A stretch of 64,000 nt of DNA from Flavobacteriales bacterium (GTDB lineage: Bacteria > Bacteroidota > Bacteroidia > Flavobacteriales > UBA1820), in contig QALN01000001.1 of the NCBI GenBank assembly GCA_003150615.1, forward strand, positions 1 to 64,000, read 5' to 3'. How positions within the stretch are numbered: the first letter of the stretch is position 1; each line of letters begins with the position of its first letter. This document shows positions 16,932-25,326 of this stretch, piece after piece. The position numbers were made by a program, and so were the translations under genes. The notes beneath the pieces are model-generated. The model searched no databases and was not told the origin of the DNA. It was given only the letters and a program-made list of their open reading frames with translations.

Positions 16932-18062
16932 ATGGAATTTCAGATACAGGCCCTCGACAAGAACTCCAAAGCCCGCCTCGGGGTGATAAAAACCGCCCAC
17001 GGCGAGATACCTACTCCTATTTTCATGCCTGTGGGCACAGTAGGAAGCGTCAAGGGCGTACATCAGAGGGAACTCTCGGACGATATAAACGCGCGTATAA
17101 TCCTTGGCAATACGTACCACCTTTACCTGCGTCCAGGTACTGATATACTGGAAAGAGCCGGCGGACTGCACCGTTTCATCGGATGGGACCGCCCGATACT
17201 GACCGACAGCGGAGGTTATCAGGTCTATTCCCTTTCCGCAACGAGAAAGATAAAAGAAGAAGGCGTTAAGTTCAAGTCCCATATAGACGGTTCGTCTCAT
17301 ATTTTCTCTCCTGAGAGCGTCATGGGTATCGAACGTTCGATAGGTGCGGACATAATCATGGCTTTCGACGAATGCACGCCGTATCCTTGCGAATATTCGT
17401 ATGCCAGGGCTTCGATGGAGATGACGCACCGCTGGCTTGACCGTTGCGTGTCGTATCTGGCTGAGCATCCTGAAAAATACGGTTATCCTCAATCGCTTTT
17501 CCCGATAGTACAGGGTTCGACATACCGCGACCTGCGCCGTATTTCGGCCGAGAAGATAGCGTCGGTAGGCGCTGACGGCAATGCGATAGGCGGCCTTTCG
17601 GTCGGCGAGCCTCACGAGGTCATGTACGAAATGGTGGATTTGGTATGCGGCATATTGCCGTCCGACCGTCCGAGGTATCTTATGGGGGTCGGCACTCCGG
17701 CCAACATATTGGAAAACATAGCACTCGGTATAGATATGATGGATTGCGTCATGCCTACACGCAATGCGCGTAACGGCATGCTGTTCACTGCCGAAGGGAC
17801 TATAAACATAAAGAACCGTAAATGGGCGGACGATTTTTCCCCGATAGATCCTGCGGGATATACATGGGTGGATACGGCTTATACTAAGGCATACCTTCGC
17901 CATTTGTTCGCGGCGGACGAATTCCTCGGCAAGCAGATAGCTTCGGTGCATAATCTGGGCTTTTACCTGTGGCTGGTGGAACAGGCCAGGGAGCACATAA
18001 AGGCAGGTGACTTTTCCGTGTGGAAGGACATGATGGTTAGAAAACTCGACACCAGGCTGTGA
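16932..18062 (+). CDS. tgt: tRNA-guanine transglycosylase
   Basis: 376 residues from the ATG at 16932 (MEFQIQALDKNSKARLG); the open frame upstream overlaps the promoter repeat. Exchanges guanine-34 for preQ1 in GUN-anticodon tRNAs. Marks: LTDSGGYQVYSL, FDECTPYPCEYSYA, and the catalytic-Asp region of IDMMDCVMPTRNARNG. Odd: the usual C-x-C-x2-C zinc ligands near the C-terminus are missing; the equivalent stretch is DPAGYTWVDTAYTKAYLRHL, while the later VHNLGFY keeps the His. First gene of a likely operon with lptG and an EamA gene. Confidence 0.94.
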   Translation: MEFQIQALDKNSKARLGVIKTAHGEIPTPIFMPVGTVGSVKGVHQRELSDDINARIILGNTYHLYLRPGTDILERAGGLHRFIGWDRPILTDSGGYQVYSLSATRKIKEEGVKFKSHIDGSSHIFSPESVMGIERSIGADIIMAFDECTPYPCEYSYARASMEMTHRWLDRCVSYLAEHPEKYGYPQSLFPIVQGSTYRDLRRISAEKIASVGADGNAIGGLSVGEPHEVMYEMVDLVCGILPSDRPRYLMGVGTPANILENIALGIDMMDCVMPTRNARNGMLFTAEGTINIKNRKWADDFSPIDPAGYTWVDTAYTKAYLRHLFAADEFLGKQIASVHNLGFYLWLVEQAREHIKAGDFSVWKDMMVRKLDTRL

Positions 18063-18084
18063 CATATGTAGCGGCATACAAACG

Positions 18085-19173
18085 ATGAAAATACTAGACA
18101 GGTACATACTGAAAAATTTCCTAGGCACGTTTTTTATGACCGAGGTAGTCATACTCGTGCTTGCGGTGATAGTGGATATGTCCGAAAAAATAGACAAATT
18201 CCTGTCCAACCAGGCTCCTGGAGGCGAGATAGCCGTGTACTACCTTAACTTCGCGCTTTATTACGGCAATATGTACATGTCGCTCGTGGTGTTCCTGGCG
18301 GCCACAATTTTCACCTCGAAATTCGCTGCCCGTTCGGAGATAATAGCCATATTGGGGTCGGGTGTGGATTATAATCGTTTCCTCAGGCCGTACATTTACG
18401 GGGCGGTGGGGCTTACTGCGGCCGGTTTGCTAATAAACAGTTTTCTTCTCCCGTATTCTAACGGCAAACGTCTGGCATTCGAGGCCAGGTACGTGAAAAA
18501 GGACAATCCCGATATGCAGTATGTCCAGAACATACACAAACAGGTGGGCGAAGGCGAAATAATATACATCGGCGAGTGGAACGTAGGGCGCAATACGGGC
18601 TCTAAATTCGCTTTCGAGAAATACGACTCGGCCGGAGCTCTGGTACACAAATTCACTGCCGATTATTTCACGTACAACAAGGACTCCGCTCGGTACAACC
18701 TGACGAACTGTTTCGCTCGTGACCTGCGGCCGGACGGAACTGAAAAAATATCGTCTTATTATACCAAAGATACTGTTTTTGCTTTTACTCCGGCAGATTT
18801 TTCCATGGATAAGGCCATAGGCGACAAAAAAAATTCGGTGGCCCTCTCCCGTCTTATAAAACTCGAAAAACAGCGCGGTTCGCCAAATGTCAAGGCTCTT
18901 ATCACCGAGAAATACAAGCGTTTCGCCCTGCCGTTTTCCACGATAATCCTGACGGTGCTGGCAGTATCGCTCTCTTCGCGCAAGAAACGCGGCGGGGCGG
19001 GTATAAACATAGCCGTGGGCATAGTGCTTATGGCCGCATATCTTTTCATGCTGAGGATATTCGAGACCACGGCGGCAAAAGGAACCGACGGCTATCCGTT
19101 GTTCTGGATATGGCTGCCGAATATAATATTCGCCGTGATAGCATATTATACGTATAAAAATGCAAAGAAATAA
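18085..19173 (+). CDS. lptG: LptF/LptG family permease
   Basis: 362 residues with membrane helices at about 12-33, 55-75, 100-122 near the N-terminus and three more at 275-360, flanking a large periplasmic domain. This is the LptF/LptG (YjgP/YjgQ) layout, the inner-membrane part of the LptB2FG transporter that extracts lipopolysaccharide. The opening MKILDRYILKNFLGTFF is characteristic. LptF versus LptG cannot be fixed from sequence alone. Follows tgt by 22 bases and overlaps the next gene by 14. Confidence 0.88.
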   Translation: MKILDRYILKNFLGTFFMTEVVILVLAVIVDMSEKIDKFLSNQAPGGEIAVYYLNFALYYGNMYMSLVVFLAATIFTSKFAARSEIIAILGSGVDYNRFLRPYIYGAVGLTAAGLLINSFLLPYSNGKRLAFEARYVKKDNPDMQYVQNIHKQVGEGEIIYIGEWNVGRNTGSKFAFEKYDSAGALVHKFTADYFTYNKDSARYNLTNCFARDLRPDGTEKISSYYTKDTVFAFTPADFSMDKAIGDKKNSVALSRLIKLEKQRGSPNVKALITEKYKRFALPFSTIILTVLAVSLSSRKKRGGAGINIAVGIVLMAAYLFMLRIFETTAAKGTDGYPLFWIWLPNIIFAVIAYYTYKNAKK

Positions 19174-20095
19174 CAATAAAGTCAGACCATACCTCTCACT
19201 GCATTTCCTGATACTTATATTCGGTTTTACCGGTATATTGGGCAAATATATAGATACTCCCTCCACGGCGTTGGTGATATACCGCACTGGACTGACGTTC
19301 ATAGCTCTCGGTATCTATATGCGATACAAAGGCGTATCGTTTTCCGTCGGACGGAAAAACCTCGTGTTGCTGCTTCTTTCCGGTGGCGTGATAGGTCTGC
19401 ACTGGGTACTTTTCTTTGCGGCGATAAAAACGTCCAATGTTTCCGTGACGATGGCTATGCTGGCCACCGGCGCGCTTTTCGCTTCGCTGTTGGAACCGAT
19501 ATTCTACCACAGGCGCCTGAGACTGCACGAAGTGTTGCTCGGTCTGGTGGCCGTTGGCGGCATATACGTGATATATTCCGGGGCGGAACATGCGGACTTC
19601 AAAAGCGGCATCATAATAGCTCTGTGCGCTTCGTTCCTCTCGGCATGTTATTCGATAATAAACAGCAAATGGTCGGAAAAGTTGCCTGACGGAGCGGTAT
19701 CGGTAGCATTTTATGAAATGATAGGCTCGGTGGTGGTGGTGGCCGTGCTCTTTGCTCCGTCCGAAGGTTTCCTGCAGGGTTTCGCATATGTGGACTTCAA
19801 GGACGCGCTTGGCATATTGTTCCTGGCGGTAGTGTGTACGGCCTATACGAGCGTTCGTATGATACAGCTTTTCAAGTACCTCTCGCCGTTTACGATGATG
19901 CTGAACATAAATCTCGAACCGGTATATTCGATGATAATGGCTGTCCTGATATTTCCCGATACGGAACGCATGTCCGGCCGGTTTTACATCGGGGCGGCGG
20001 TGATACTATCCACCGTAGTGCTCAACGCTCTGTTGAATAATTACCGCGACCGCCGCCGGGCAAAACGCCTTGCCTCTACGGCTGTTGAAGCCTGA
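19160..20095 (+). CDS. EamA/DMT family transporter
   Basis: 311 residues, about ten predicted membrane helices in two repeated halves, as in drug/metabolite transporters of the EamA family (YLSLHFLILIFGFTGILGKY; GLHWVLFFAAIKTSNVS; LNINLEPVYSMIMAVLIF). Substrate unknown. Its start lies inside the end of lptG, so it is probably translated from the same message. Confidence 0.87.
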   Translation: MQRNNNKVRPYLSLHFLILIFGFTGILGKYIDTPSTALVIYRTGLTFIALGIYMRYKGVSFSVGRKNLVLLLLSGGVIGLHWVLFFAAIKTSNVSVTMAMLATGALFASLLEPIFYHRRLRLHEVLLGLVAVGGIYVIYSGAEHADFKSGIIIALCASFLSACYSIINSKWSEKLPDGAVSVAFYEMIGSVVVVAVLFAPSEGFLQGFAYVDFKDALGILFLAVVCTAYTSVRMIQLFKYLSPFTMMLNINLEPVYSMIMAVLIFPDTERMSGRFYIGAAVILSTVVLNALLNNYRDRRRAKRLASTAVEA

Positions 20096-20166
20096 TTTTT
20101 TCGTACATTAGCGGTATTGTGCGGCCGTACTGGGCAGCTGACAATTAAGCAAATTTGAATTTTAAT

Positions 20167-20625
20167 ATGAAATCCAAACCATCGGATATAAACATACGTA
20201 ACAAACGCGCTTCCTTCGAGTACGAACTTCTCGACCGGTATACGGCGGGAATAGTCCTTTACGGTACGGAAATAAAATCCCTGCGTATGGGCAAAGGGAG
20301 GATAGCCGATAGTTTCTGCCAGATGAAGGACGGCGAACTGTTCGTGATAAATATGAACATAGACCAGTGGGACCATGCCACATACTTCAATCATGCTGCC
20401 AAACGCGAACGCAAGTTGCTGCTCACACGCACCGAACTCCGCCGCCTGGAGCGCAGCACTAAGGAAAAAGGTCTCTCGATAGTGCCATTGCGTCTTTTTA
20501 TAACCGAAACCGGCCTTGCAAAACTGGAAATAGCCCTTGCCCGAGGCAAGAAGCTGTACGACAAACGCGAATCGATAAAGGAAAAAGACGTGCGCCGCGA
20601 CATGGACCGCGCTATGGCGCGTTAA
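20167..20625 (+). CDS. smpB: SsrA-binding protein
   Basis: 152 residues from the ATG at 20167; a TTG in frame 12 bases earlier is less likely. SmpB binds tmRNA and is needed for ribosome rescue. Marks: [33 protein letters not shown], the [13 protein letters not shown] loop, and the basic tail [20 protein letters not shown] that enters the mRNA channel. Followed after 14 bases by nth. Confidence 0.96.
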   Translation: MKSKPSDINIRNKRASFEYELLDRYTAGIVLYGTEIKSLRMGKGRIADSFCQMKDGELFVINMNIDQWDHATYFNHAAKRERKLLLTRTELRRLERSTKEKGLSIVPLRLFITETGLAKLEIALARGKKLYDKRESIKEKDVRRDMDRAMAR

Positions 20626-20639
20626 TTTACCCTTATGTC

Positions 20640-21281
20640 ATGAAAGAGAAGCAGAAAGTAGAATTCATAGTTAAAACACTGGACAGGCTTTATCCGGATC
20701 CGGAAATAACGCTGCGTTTTTCTTCTCCGTACACATTCCTGATATCGGTGCTGCTTTCGGCCCAAAGTACGGACAAGCGCGTGAACGAAACTACGCCGGC
20801 ACTTTTCGCCCGCGCCGATACGCCCGATAAAATGATAAAGCTAACGGACGAAGAGGTAATATCGCTCGTGCGTCCGGTAGGCCTCGCACCGACCAAAGGC
20901 CGCAACATACGCGCGCTTTCTGCCATACTGGTTGAAAAATACGGCGGGGAAGTGCCCCGCACGTTCGAGCAGCTCGAAGCCCTTCCGGGGGTGGGGCACA
21001 AGACGGCTTCTGTGGTCATGTCACAGGCATTCGGCGTGCCGGCATTTCCTGTGGATACGCATATACACCGTCTTATGACACGCTGGGGCCTTACTTGCGG
21101 AAAAAGCGTGGAACAGACCGAAAAAGATGCCAAACGCCTTTTCCCGGAGGAATTGTGGAACAAACTCCACCTTCAGATAATATACTATGGCAGGGAGTAT
21201 TCGCCGGCCAGAGGGCTTGACTTGTCCAGAGATGTGATAACGGCCGTTGTGACCGGAAAAATGCCTGTGCCGTCCGAGTAA
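20640..21281 (+). CDS. nth: endonuclease III lacking the 4Fe-4S ligands
   Basis: 213 residues. DNA glycosylase/AP lyase for oxidised pyrimidines. The helix-hairpin-helix LPGVGHKTASVV carries the catalytic Lys121, and VDTHIHRLMTRWGL carries Asp139. Odd: the four cysteines that bind the C-terminal 4Fe-4S cluster in E. coli Nth are absent; the region reads IIYYGREYSPARGLDLSRD. Only one cysteine remains in the protein (LTCGKSV). The catalytic residues are intact, so it may be an active, cluster-free form. Confidence 0.93.
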   Translation: MKEKQKVEFIVKTLDRLYPDPEITLRFSSPYTFLISVLLSAQSTDKRVNETTPALFARADTPDKMIKLTDEEVISLVRPVGLAPTKGRNIRALSAILVEKYGGEVPRTFEQLEALPGVGHKTASVVMSQAFGVPAFPVDTHIHRLMTRWGLTCGKSVEQTEKDAKRLFPEELWNKLHLQIIYYGREYSPARGLDLSRDVITAVVTGKMPVPSE

Positions 21282-21329
21282 GGCGGGCATTTTAGGGTAT
21301 CTTTATGATTAATATATGCCTGCAATACT

Positions 21330-21337
21330 TAAATTTG
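21330..21337 (+). promoter_or_regulatory. -7 box TAAATTTG
   Basis: TAAATTTG lies 50 bases before the ATG at 21387. Confidence 0.55.
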
Positions 21338-21386
21338 CATGGTATAAAAAAACGCAGGCGCCGACAGTTGCGCCACGGCTTTGGAT

Positions 21387-22268
21387 ATGAGTAGAAAAAA
21401 GACTTCCGGATTTACCTCGAGGCTGAAAAAACGGCTCACCAACCATTTGAAGTTCATCCTTTTCGACGAGGCTATGTTCCACGAAGTGTTTTCGCTGCGC
21501 CTGCGTCCGCTGAATCTTGTGATACTACTGGCCGTGTCGGCCATTTTCCTTATAGGCGGTACGATACTGCTTATCCGTTATACTCCTCTAAAGACATATG
21601 TCATAACGGACGACGTCCCGGCTCTGCGACGCCAGACGGCGCTTTTATTGTCAGAAGTGGATGTTTTGGAAAAAAAACTCAACGACAACGAGGTGTACAT
21701 AGACGCGTTGCGCCAGGCCATATCCGGCGAAATCCCGGCGGAAAAGGTCAAGGATTCGGTATATGTCGATTCTATGTCGAAAAACGCCCGCCGGCACCTT
21801 AAGGCATCCGCCGAGGATTCGGTGTTCCGCGCTTCGGTCGAAAAACGCCAGATGGAGTCTTTGCAGGCAACCGGCGCATCTTCGCGTGGAATACTGTCGC
21901 TATCCAGCCCGATAAGGGGCGCCGTGATATCTGCTGCTTACAACAAATCGGAAGACCATCTCTGGACCGGACTGTCCGCCAAGCCTAATACTCCTATTTT
22001 TGCCGTTTACAGCGGTACGATAATCTACAAGGACTGGACTCCTTCGTCGGGCAACGTGCTGATAATAGAACATAATGAAAACCTTACCAGCATATACAAG
22101 AACGTTGGGCTGGTGCCCAAACAGGTGGGCGACAGGGTTTCGCAGGGCGAACTGATAGCCACTACCGGCCTGGGAGCCAATGCATCGTCCGACCCGGTGG
22201 TGCATTTTGAATTGTGGATAAACGGGCGCTCGGTGGATCCTGAAGATTATATAAACTTCGGAATGTAA
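21387..22268 (+). CDS. M23-like (LytM) peptidase, active site degenerate
   Basis: 293 residues from the ATG at 21387. One membrane helix at about 45-68 (LNLVILLAVSAIFLIGGTIL), a coiled-coil stretch (about 75-120) and a C-terminal LytM/M23 domain (about 165-293; NTPIFAVYSGTIIYKDWT, IIEHNENLTSIYKNV, GDRVSQGELIATTG). The usual zinc motif HxH is reduced to VVHFELW and the H-x3-D motif is not seen, so it is more likely an EnvC/NlpD-like activator or scaffold of cell-wall hydrolases than an enzyme. Followed after 32 bases by the GH3-family gene. Confidence 0.85.
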   Translation: MSRKKTSGFTSRLKKRLTNHLKFILFDEAMFHEVFSLRLRPLNLVILLAVSAIFLIGGTILLIRYTPLKTYVITDDVPALRRQTALLLSEVDVLEKKLNDNEVYIDALRQAISGEIPAEKVKDSVYVDSMSKNARRHLKASAEDSVFRASVEKRQMESLQATGASSRGILSLSSPIRGAVISAAYNKSEDHLWTGLSAKPNTPIFAVYSGTIIYKDWTPSSGNVLIIEHNENLTSIYKNVGLVPKQVGDRVSQGELIATTGLGANASSDPVVHFELWINGRSVDPEDYINFGM

Positions 22269-22300
22269 AACCGGGAGATAAGGGAACAACGGTACGCACA

Positions 22301-23791
22301 ATGAAAAAATATCTCGCAGGGTTATACGCTCGCTATGTGATAAGCAGGGAAAACAAGTATTTCGCAGCACCGGTTGCATCCCAGAGCGATATGCTGCGCC
22401 GTCTTATAGCAACGGCTGAAAACACTTCTTTCGGCCGTGAACACCGTTTCTGCGAAATAAAAAACTATGCCGATTTTAAAGAACGCGTCCCGTTGTGCAA
22501 CTATGAAAACCTCCGTCCTTATGTGGAACGCATAGCTTCCGGGGAACATGGCGTATTGTGGCCTGGAAGGCCAGAATATTTTGCCAAGACATCGGGAACC
22601 ACTTCAGGGGCCAAATACATACCGCTTACCCGTGAAGGACTTATGTGCCAGATAAAGGCTACCAGGAACATGCTGCTGCGGTATATACTCGCCACGGGCA
22701 ACGTTGGTTTCGTAGGCGGTAAGATGATATTCCTTCAGGGAAGCCCCGTTTTGAACGATAAAAACGGCATAAAGACGGGACGGCTGTCGGGTATCGTAGC
22801 CCACCATATACCTTTTTATCTGCAATCCAACCGCAAGCCGACATTCGAAACGAATTGTATAGAGGACTGGGAAGAGAAAGTGGAGGCCATAGTGGATGAA
22901 ACGGCCGGGGCCGACATGACGCTCATATCCGGCATACCATCGTGGCTTCAGATGTATTTCGAGCGGCTGACCGCGCGTACCGGCAAGAAAATAGGAGAAC
23001 TTTTCCCGCATTTTTCGCTGCTGGTCACAGGAGGGGTTAACTTTTCCCCATATCGTGCGAGGCTGGAATCGATGATAGGCCGCAAGGTCGATGTGCTGGA
23101 GACTTATCCCGCTTCCGAAGGGTTCATAGCCGCAAGCGATTCTGTATCCGGTGACGGCAGCCTGTTGCTGATGGTCAACTCCGGTATATTCTACGAGTTC
23201 GTGCCGGCAGACCGGTTTTACGAGGAAAACCCGCCGCGTCTCTCGCTCGAAGAGGTCTGTACCGGTGTCAATTACGCGATAATACTATCCACCAATTCCG
23301 GGCTTTGGGCCTATGCTATAGGGGACACGGTGGAGTTTACGTCGCTCAGACCGTACAGGATAAAGGTAACCGGGCGCATATCGCATTATACGTCAGCGTT
23401 CGGCGAGCATGTGATAGCCGCTGAAGCCGAACGTTCTGTGGAAGGCGCGGCATTGCAGTGCGGCGCGTTGGTGTCTGAATTTACCCTCGCCCCGCAGGTG
23501 AATCCGACGGAAGGATTGCCGTACCACGAATGGTTCATAGAGTTTTCGCGCGAACCTGACGATATGGACGCTTTTGCCCGTGAACTTGACCGGCGGATGT
23601 GCGAATCGAACATATATTACCGCGACCTAATAGAAGGCAGAATACTGCGCCGGGCTGTTGTAAGGAGTCTTCCGGAAGGTTCTTTTGCCTCATATATGAA
23701 GTCGGTAGGGCGTCTCGGCGGACAGAACAAATTGCCACGCCTGTCCAACGACCGTTCGATAGCCGATGCTTTGGGCATTTACGTGGTGTGA
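22301..23791 (+). CDS. GH3 auxin-responsive-promoter family protein
   Basis: 496 residues. Full-length match in pattern to the GH3 family of acyl-adenylating enzymes: FAKTSGTTSGAKYIPLT (phosphate-binding loop), VLETYPASEGFIA, INSGIFYEFV-like LMVNSGIFYEFVP, and TGRISHYTSAFGEHVIAAEAE. Plant members join amino acids to jasmonate or auxin; bacterial substrates are unknown. Lies downstream of the M23-like gene and 68 bases before purD. Confidence 0.88.
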   Translation: MKKYLAGLYARYVISRENKYFAAPVASQSDMLRRLIATAENTSFGREHRFCEIKNYADFKERVPLCNYENLRPYVERIASGEHGVLWPGRPEYFAKTSGTTSGAKYIPLTREGLMCQIKATRNMLLRYILATGNVGFVGGKMIFLQGSPVLNDKNGIKTGRLSGIVAHHIPFYLQSNRKPTFETNCIEDWEEKVEAIVDETAGADMTLISGIPSWLQMYFERLTARTGKKIGELFPHFSLLVTGGVNFSPYRARLESMIGRKVDVLETYPASEGFIAASDSVSGDGSLLLMVNSGIFYEFVPADRFYEENPPRLSLEEVCTGVNYAIILSTNSGLWAYAIGDTVEFTSLRPYRIKVTGRISHYTSAFGEHVIAAEAERSVEGAALQCGALVSEFTLAPQVNPTEGLPYHEWFIEFSREPDDMDAFARELDRRMCESNIYYRDLIEGRILRRAVVRSLPEGSFASYMKSVGRLGGQNKLPRLSNDRSIADALGIYVV

Positions 23792-23859
23792 CGTGTGATG
23801 CGGGTGAGACAGAAGCATTGAAAATGGAAATTTAAAAACAAATATAACGATTGGATACG

Positions 23860-25137
23860 ATGAACGTACTTATCCTCGGTTCGGGCGGCCGCGAACACGC
23901 CCTGGCATGGAAAATATCGCAGAGCCCGCTCTGCGGCAAACTGTTTATGGCTCCCGGTAATGCCGGCACTGCCGCGCTGGGAGAAAATCTTCCGGTCAAA
24001 GTGAACGATTTCGCCGGAATTAAAAAGGCGGTACTCGAAAACGGCATAGATTTTGTGGTCGTAGGCCCGGAAGACCCTCTGGTAAACGGTGTTTACGATT
24101 TCTTCAAAGCCGATGAGGAGCTGTCGCGTGTGGCCGTATTCGGCCCGTCCAAAGAAGGGGCGCGTCTGGAAGGAAGCAAAGAATATGCCAAGGAATTCAT
24201 GGTGCGCCACGGTATACCTACCGCCGCATACAAGAGTTTCACCCGTGAAAATGTATCGGAAGCGGATGCTTTTATCGACAGCCTTAAACCTCCTTATGTG
24301 CTCAAGGCCGACGGTCTGGCCGCCGGCAAAGGCGTGCTGATACTCCCTTCGGCAGAAGAAGCCAAAAGCGAGATACGCGCCATGATACTCGGCGGAAAAT
24401 TCGGAGCCGCATCGGAAAAAGTCGTGATAGAGGAGTTCCTGTCCGGAATAGAACTGTCCGTATTTGCCATAACGGACGGCCGGAGTTACAAACTGCTGCC
24501 CACCGCCAAGGACTACAAAAGGATAGGTGAAGGCGATACGGGACTCAATACCGGTGGTATGGGGGCCGTTTCCCCGGTCCCGTTTGCCGATGATGAGTTT
24601 ATGAAAAAGATAGAGGACAGGATAGTCCGCCCGACGGTGGAAGGATTGGAAAAAGACGGGCTGGTTTATACCGGATTCGTGTTTTTCGGTCTTATAAACG
24701 TAGGCGGGGAGCCTAAAGTTATAGAATACAACGTGCGCATGGGCGACCCTGAAACGGAAGCCGTGATACCGCGTGTCGAGAGCGATCTTCTGGAAGCGCT
24801 TTATGCCGCCGCCTGCGGACGTCTGGACGAAGTGTCGTTCGGCATAGACCCACGTGCGGCGGTAACTGTCGTGATGACATCCGGAGGTTATCCTGAGAGT
24901 TATGAAAAGGGTAAGGTTATTTCCGGTTTGGAAAAAGTCGAAGACAGCATAGTATTCCACATGGGTACTAAATCCTCAGACGGGCAGGTACTCACCGACG
25001 GCGGGCGCGTGTTGTGCGTGACTTCGTATGCCGGCGACTTTAGGGATGCGCTGAAAAAAAGTTACGTTAACGTAAAGAACATAACGTTCGACGGAGCTTA
25101 CTGCCGTACCGATATAGGCCGCGACCTGATGCGGTAA
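23860..25137 (+). CDS. purD: phosphoribosylamine-glycine ligase
   Basis: 425 residues from the ATG at 23860. ATP-grasp enzyme that makes GAR in purine synthesis. Marks: MNVLILGSGGREHALAWK, VGPEDPLVNG, YVLKADGLAAGKGVLI, EEFLSGIELSVFAITDG, TGGMGAVSPVPF and YNVRMGDPETEAVIPR. Full-length compared with the E. coli enzyme (429). Confidence 0.96.
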   Translation: MNVLILGSGGREHALAWKISQSPLCGKLFMAPGNAGTAALGENLPVKVNDFAGIKKAVLENGIDFVVVGPEDPLVNGVYDFFKADEELSRVAVFGPSKEGARLEGSKEYAKEFMVRHGIPTAAYKSFTRENVSEADAFIDSLKPPYVLKADGLAAGKGVLILPSAEEAKSEIRAMILGGKFGAASEKVVIEEFLSGIELSVFAITDGRSYKLLPTAKDYKRIGEGDTGLNTGGMGAVSPVPFADDEFMKKIEDRIVRPTVEGLEKDGLVYTGFVFFGLINVGGEPKVIEYNVRMGDPETEAVIPRVESDLLEALYAAACGRLDEVSFGIDPRAAVTVVMTSGGYPESYEKGKVISGLEKVEDSIVFHMGTKSSDGQVLTDGGRVLCVTSYAGDFRDALKKSYVNVKNITFDGAYCRTDIGRDLMR

Positions 25138-25194
25138 AATCGGCATTTAACAAAATGATAAACGTCGGAGCGGAAATTTGACCGATGTTTTGTA

Positions 25195-25202
25195 TATTTT
25201 TG
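25195..25202 (+). promoter_or_regulatory. -7 box TATTTTTG for nhaA
   Basis: TATTTTTG, giving a leader of about 115 bases before the nhaA ATG. Confidence 0.5.
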
Positions 25203-25273
25203 TCACCTGAGAAAAATGTAAACGGAAATCCGTACATCCCGTACTTTCCGTTTCCGTATATATTGAATATTAA

Positions 25274-25316
25274 TTAGGACCCTGCATTGCGGAAAAACCG
25301 CATATGAGGTCTAAAA
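25274..25316 (+). promoter_or_regulatory. hairpin in nhaA leader
   Basis: AGGACC...TGCGG-AAAAA-CCGCA...GGTCT forms a two-part stem just before the nhaA start. It may be a regulatory structure; no T run follows, so it is not a plain terminator. Confidence 0.35.
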
Positions 25317-25326
25317 AACAATAAAA

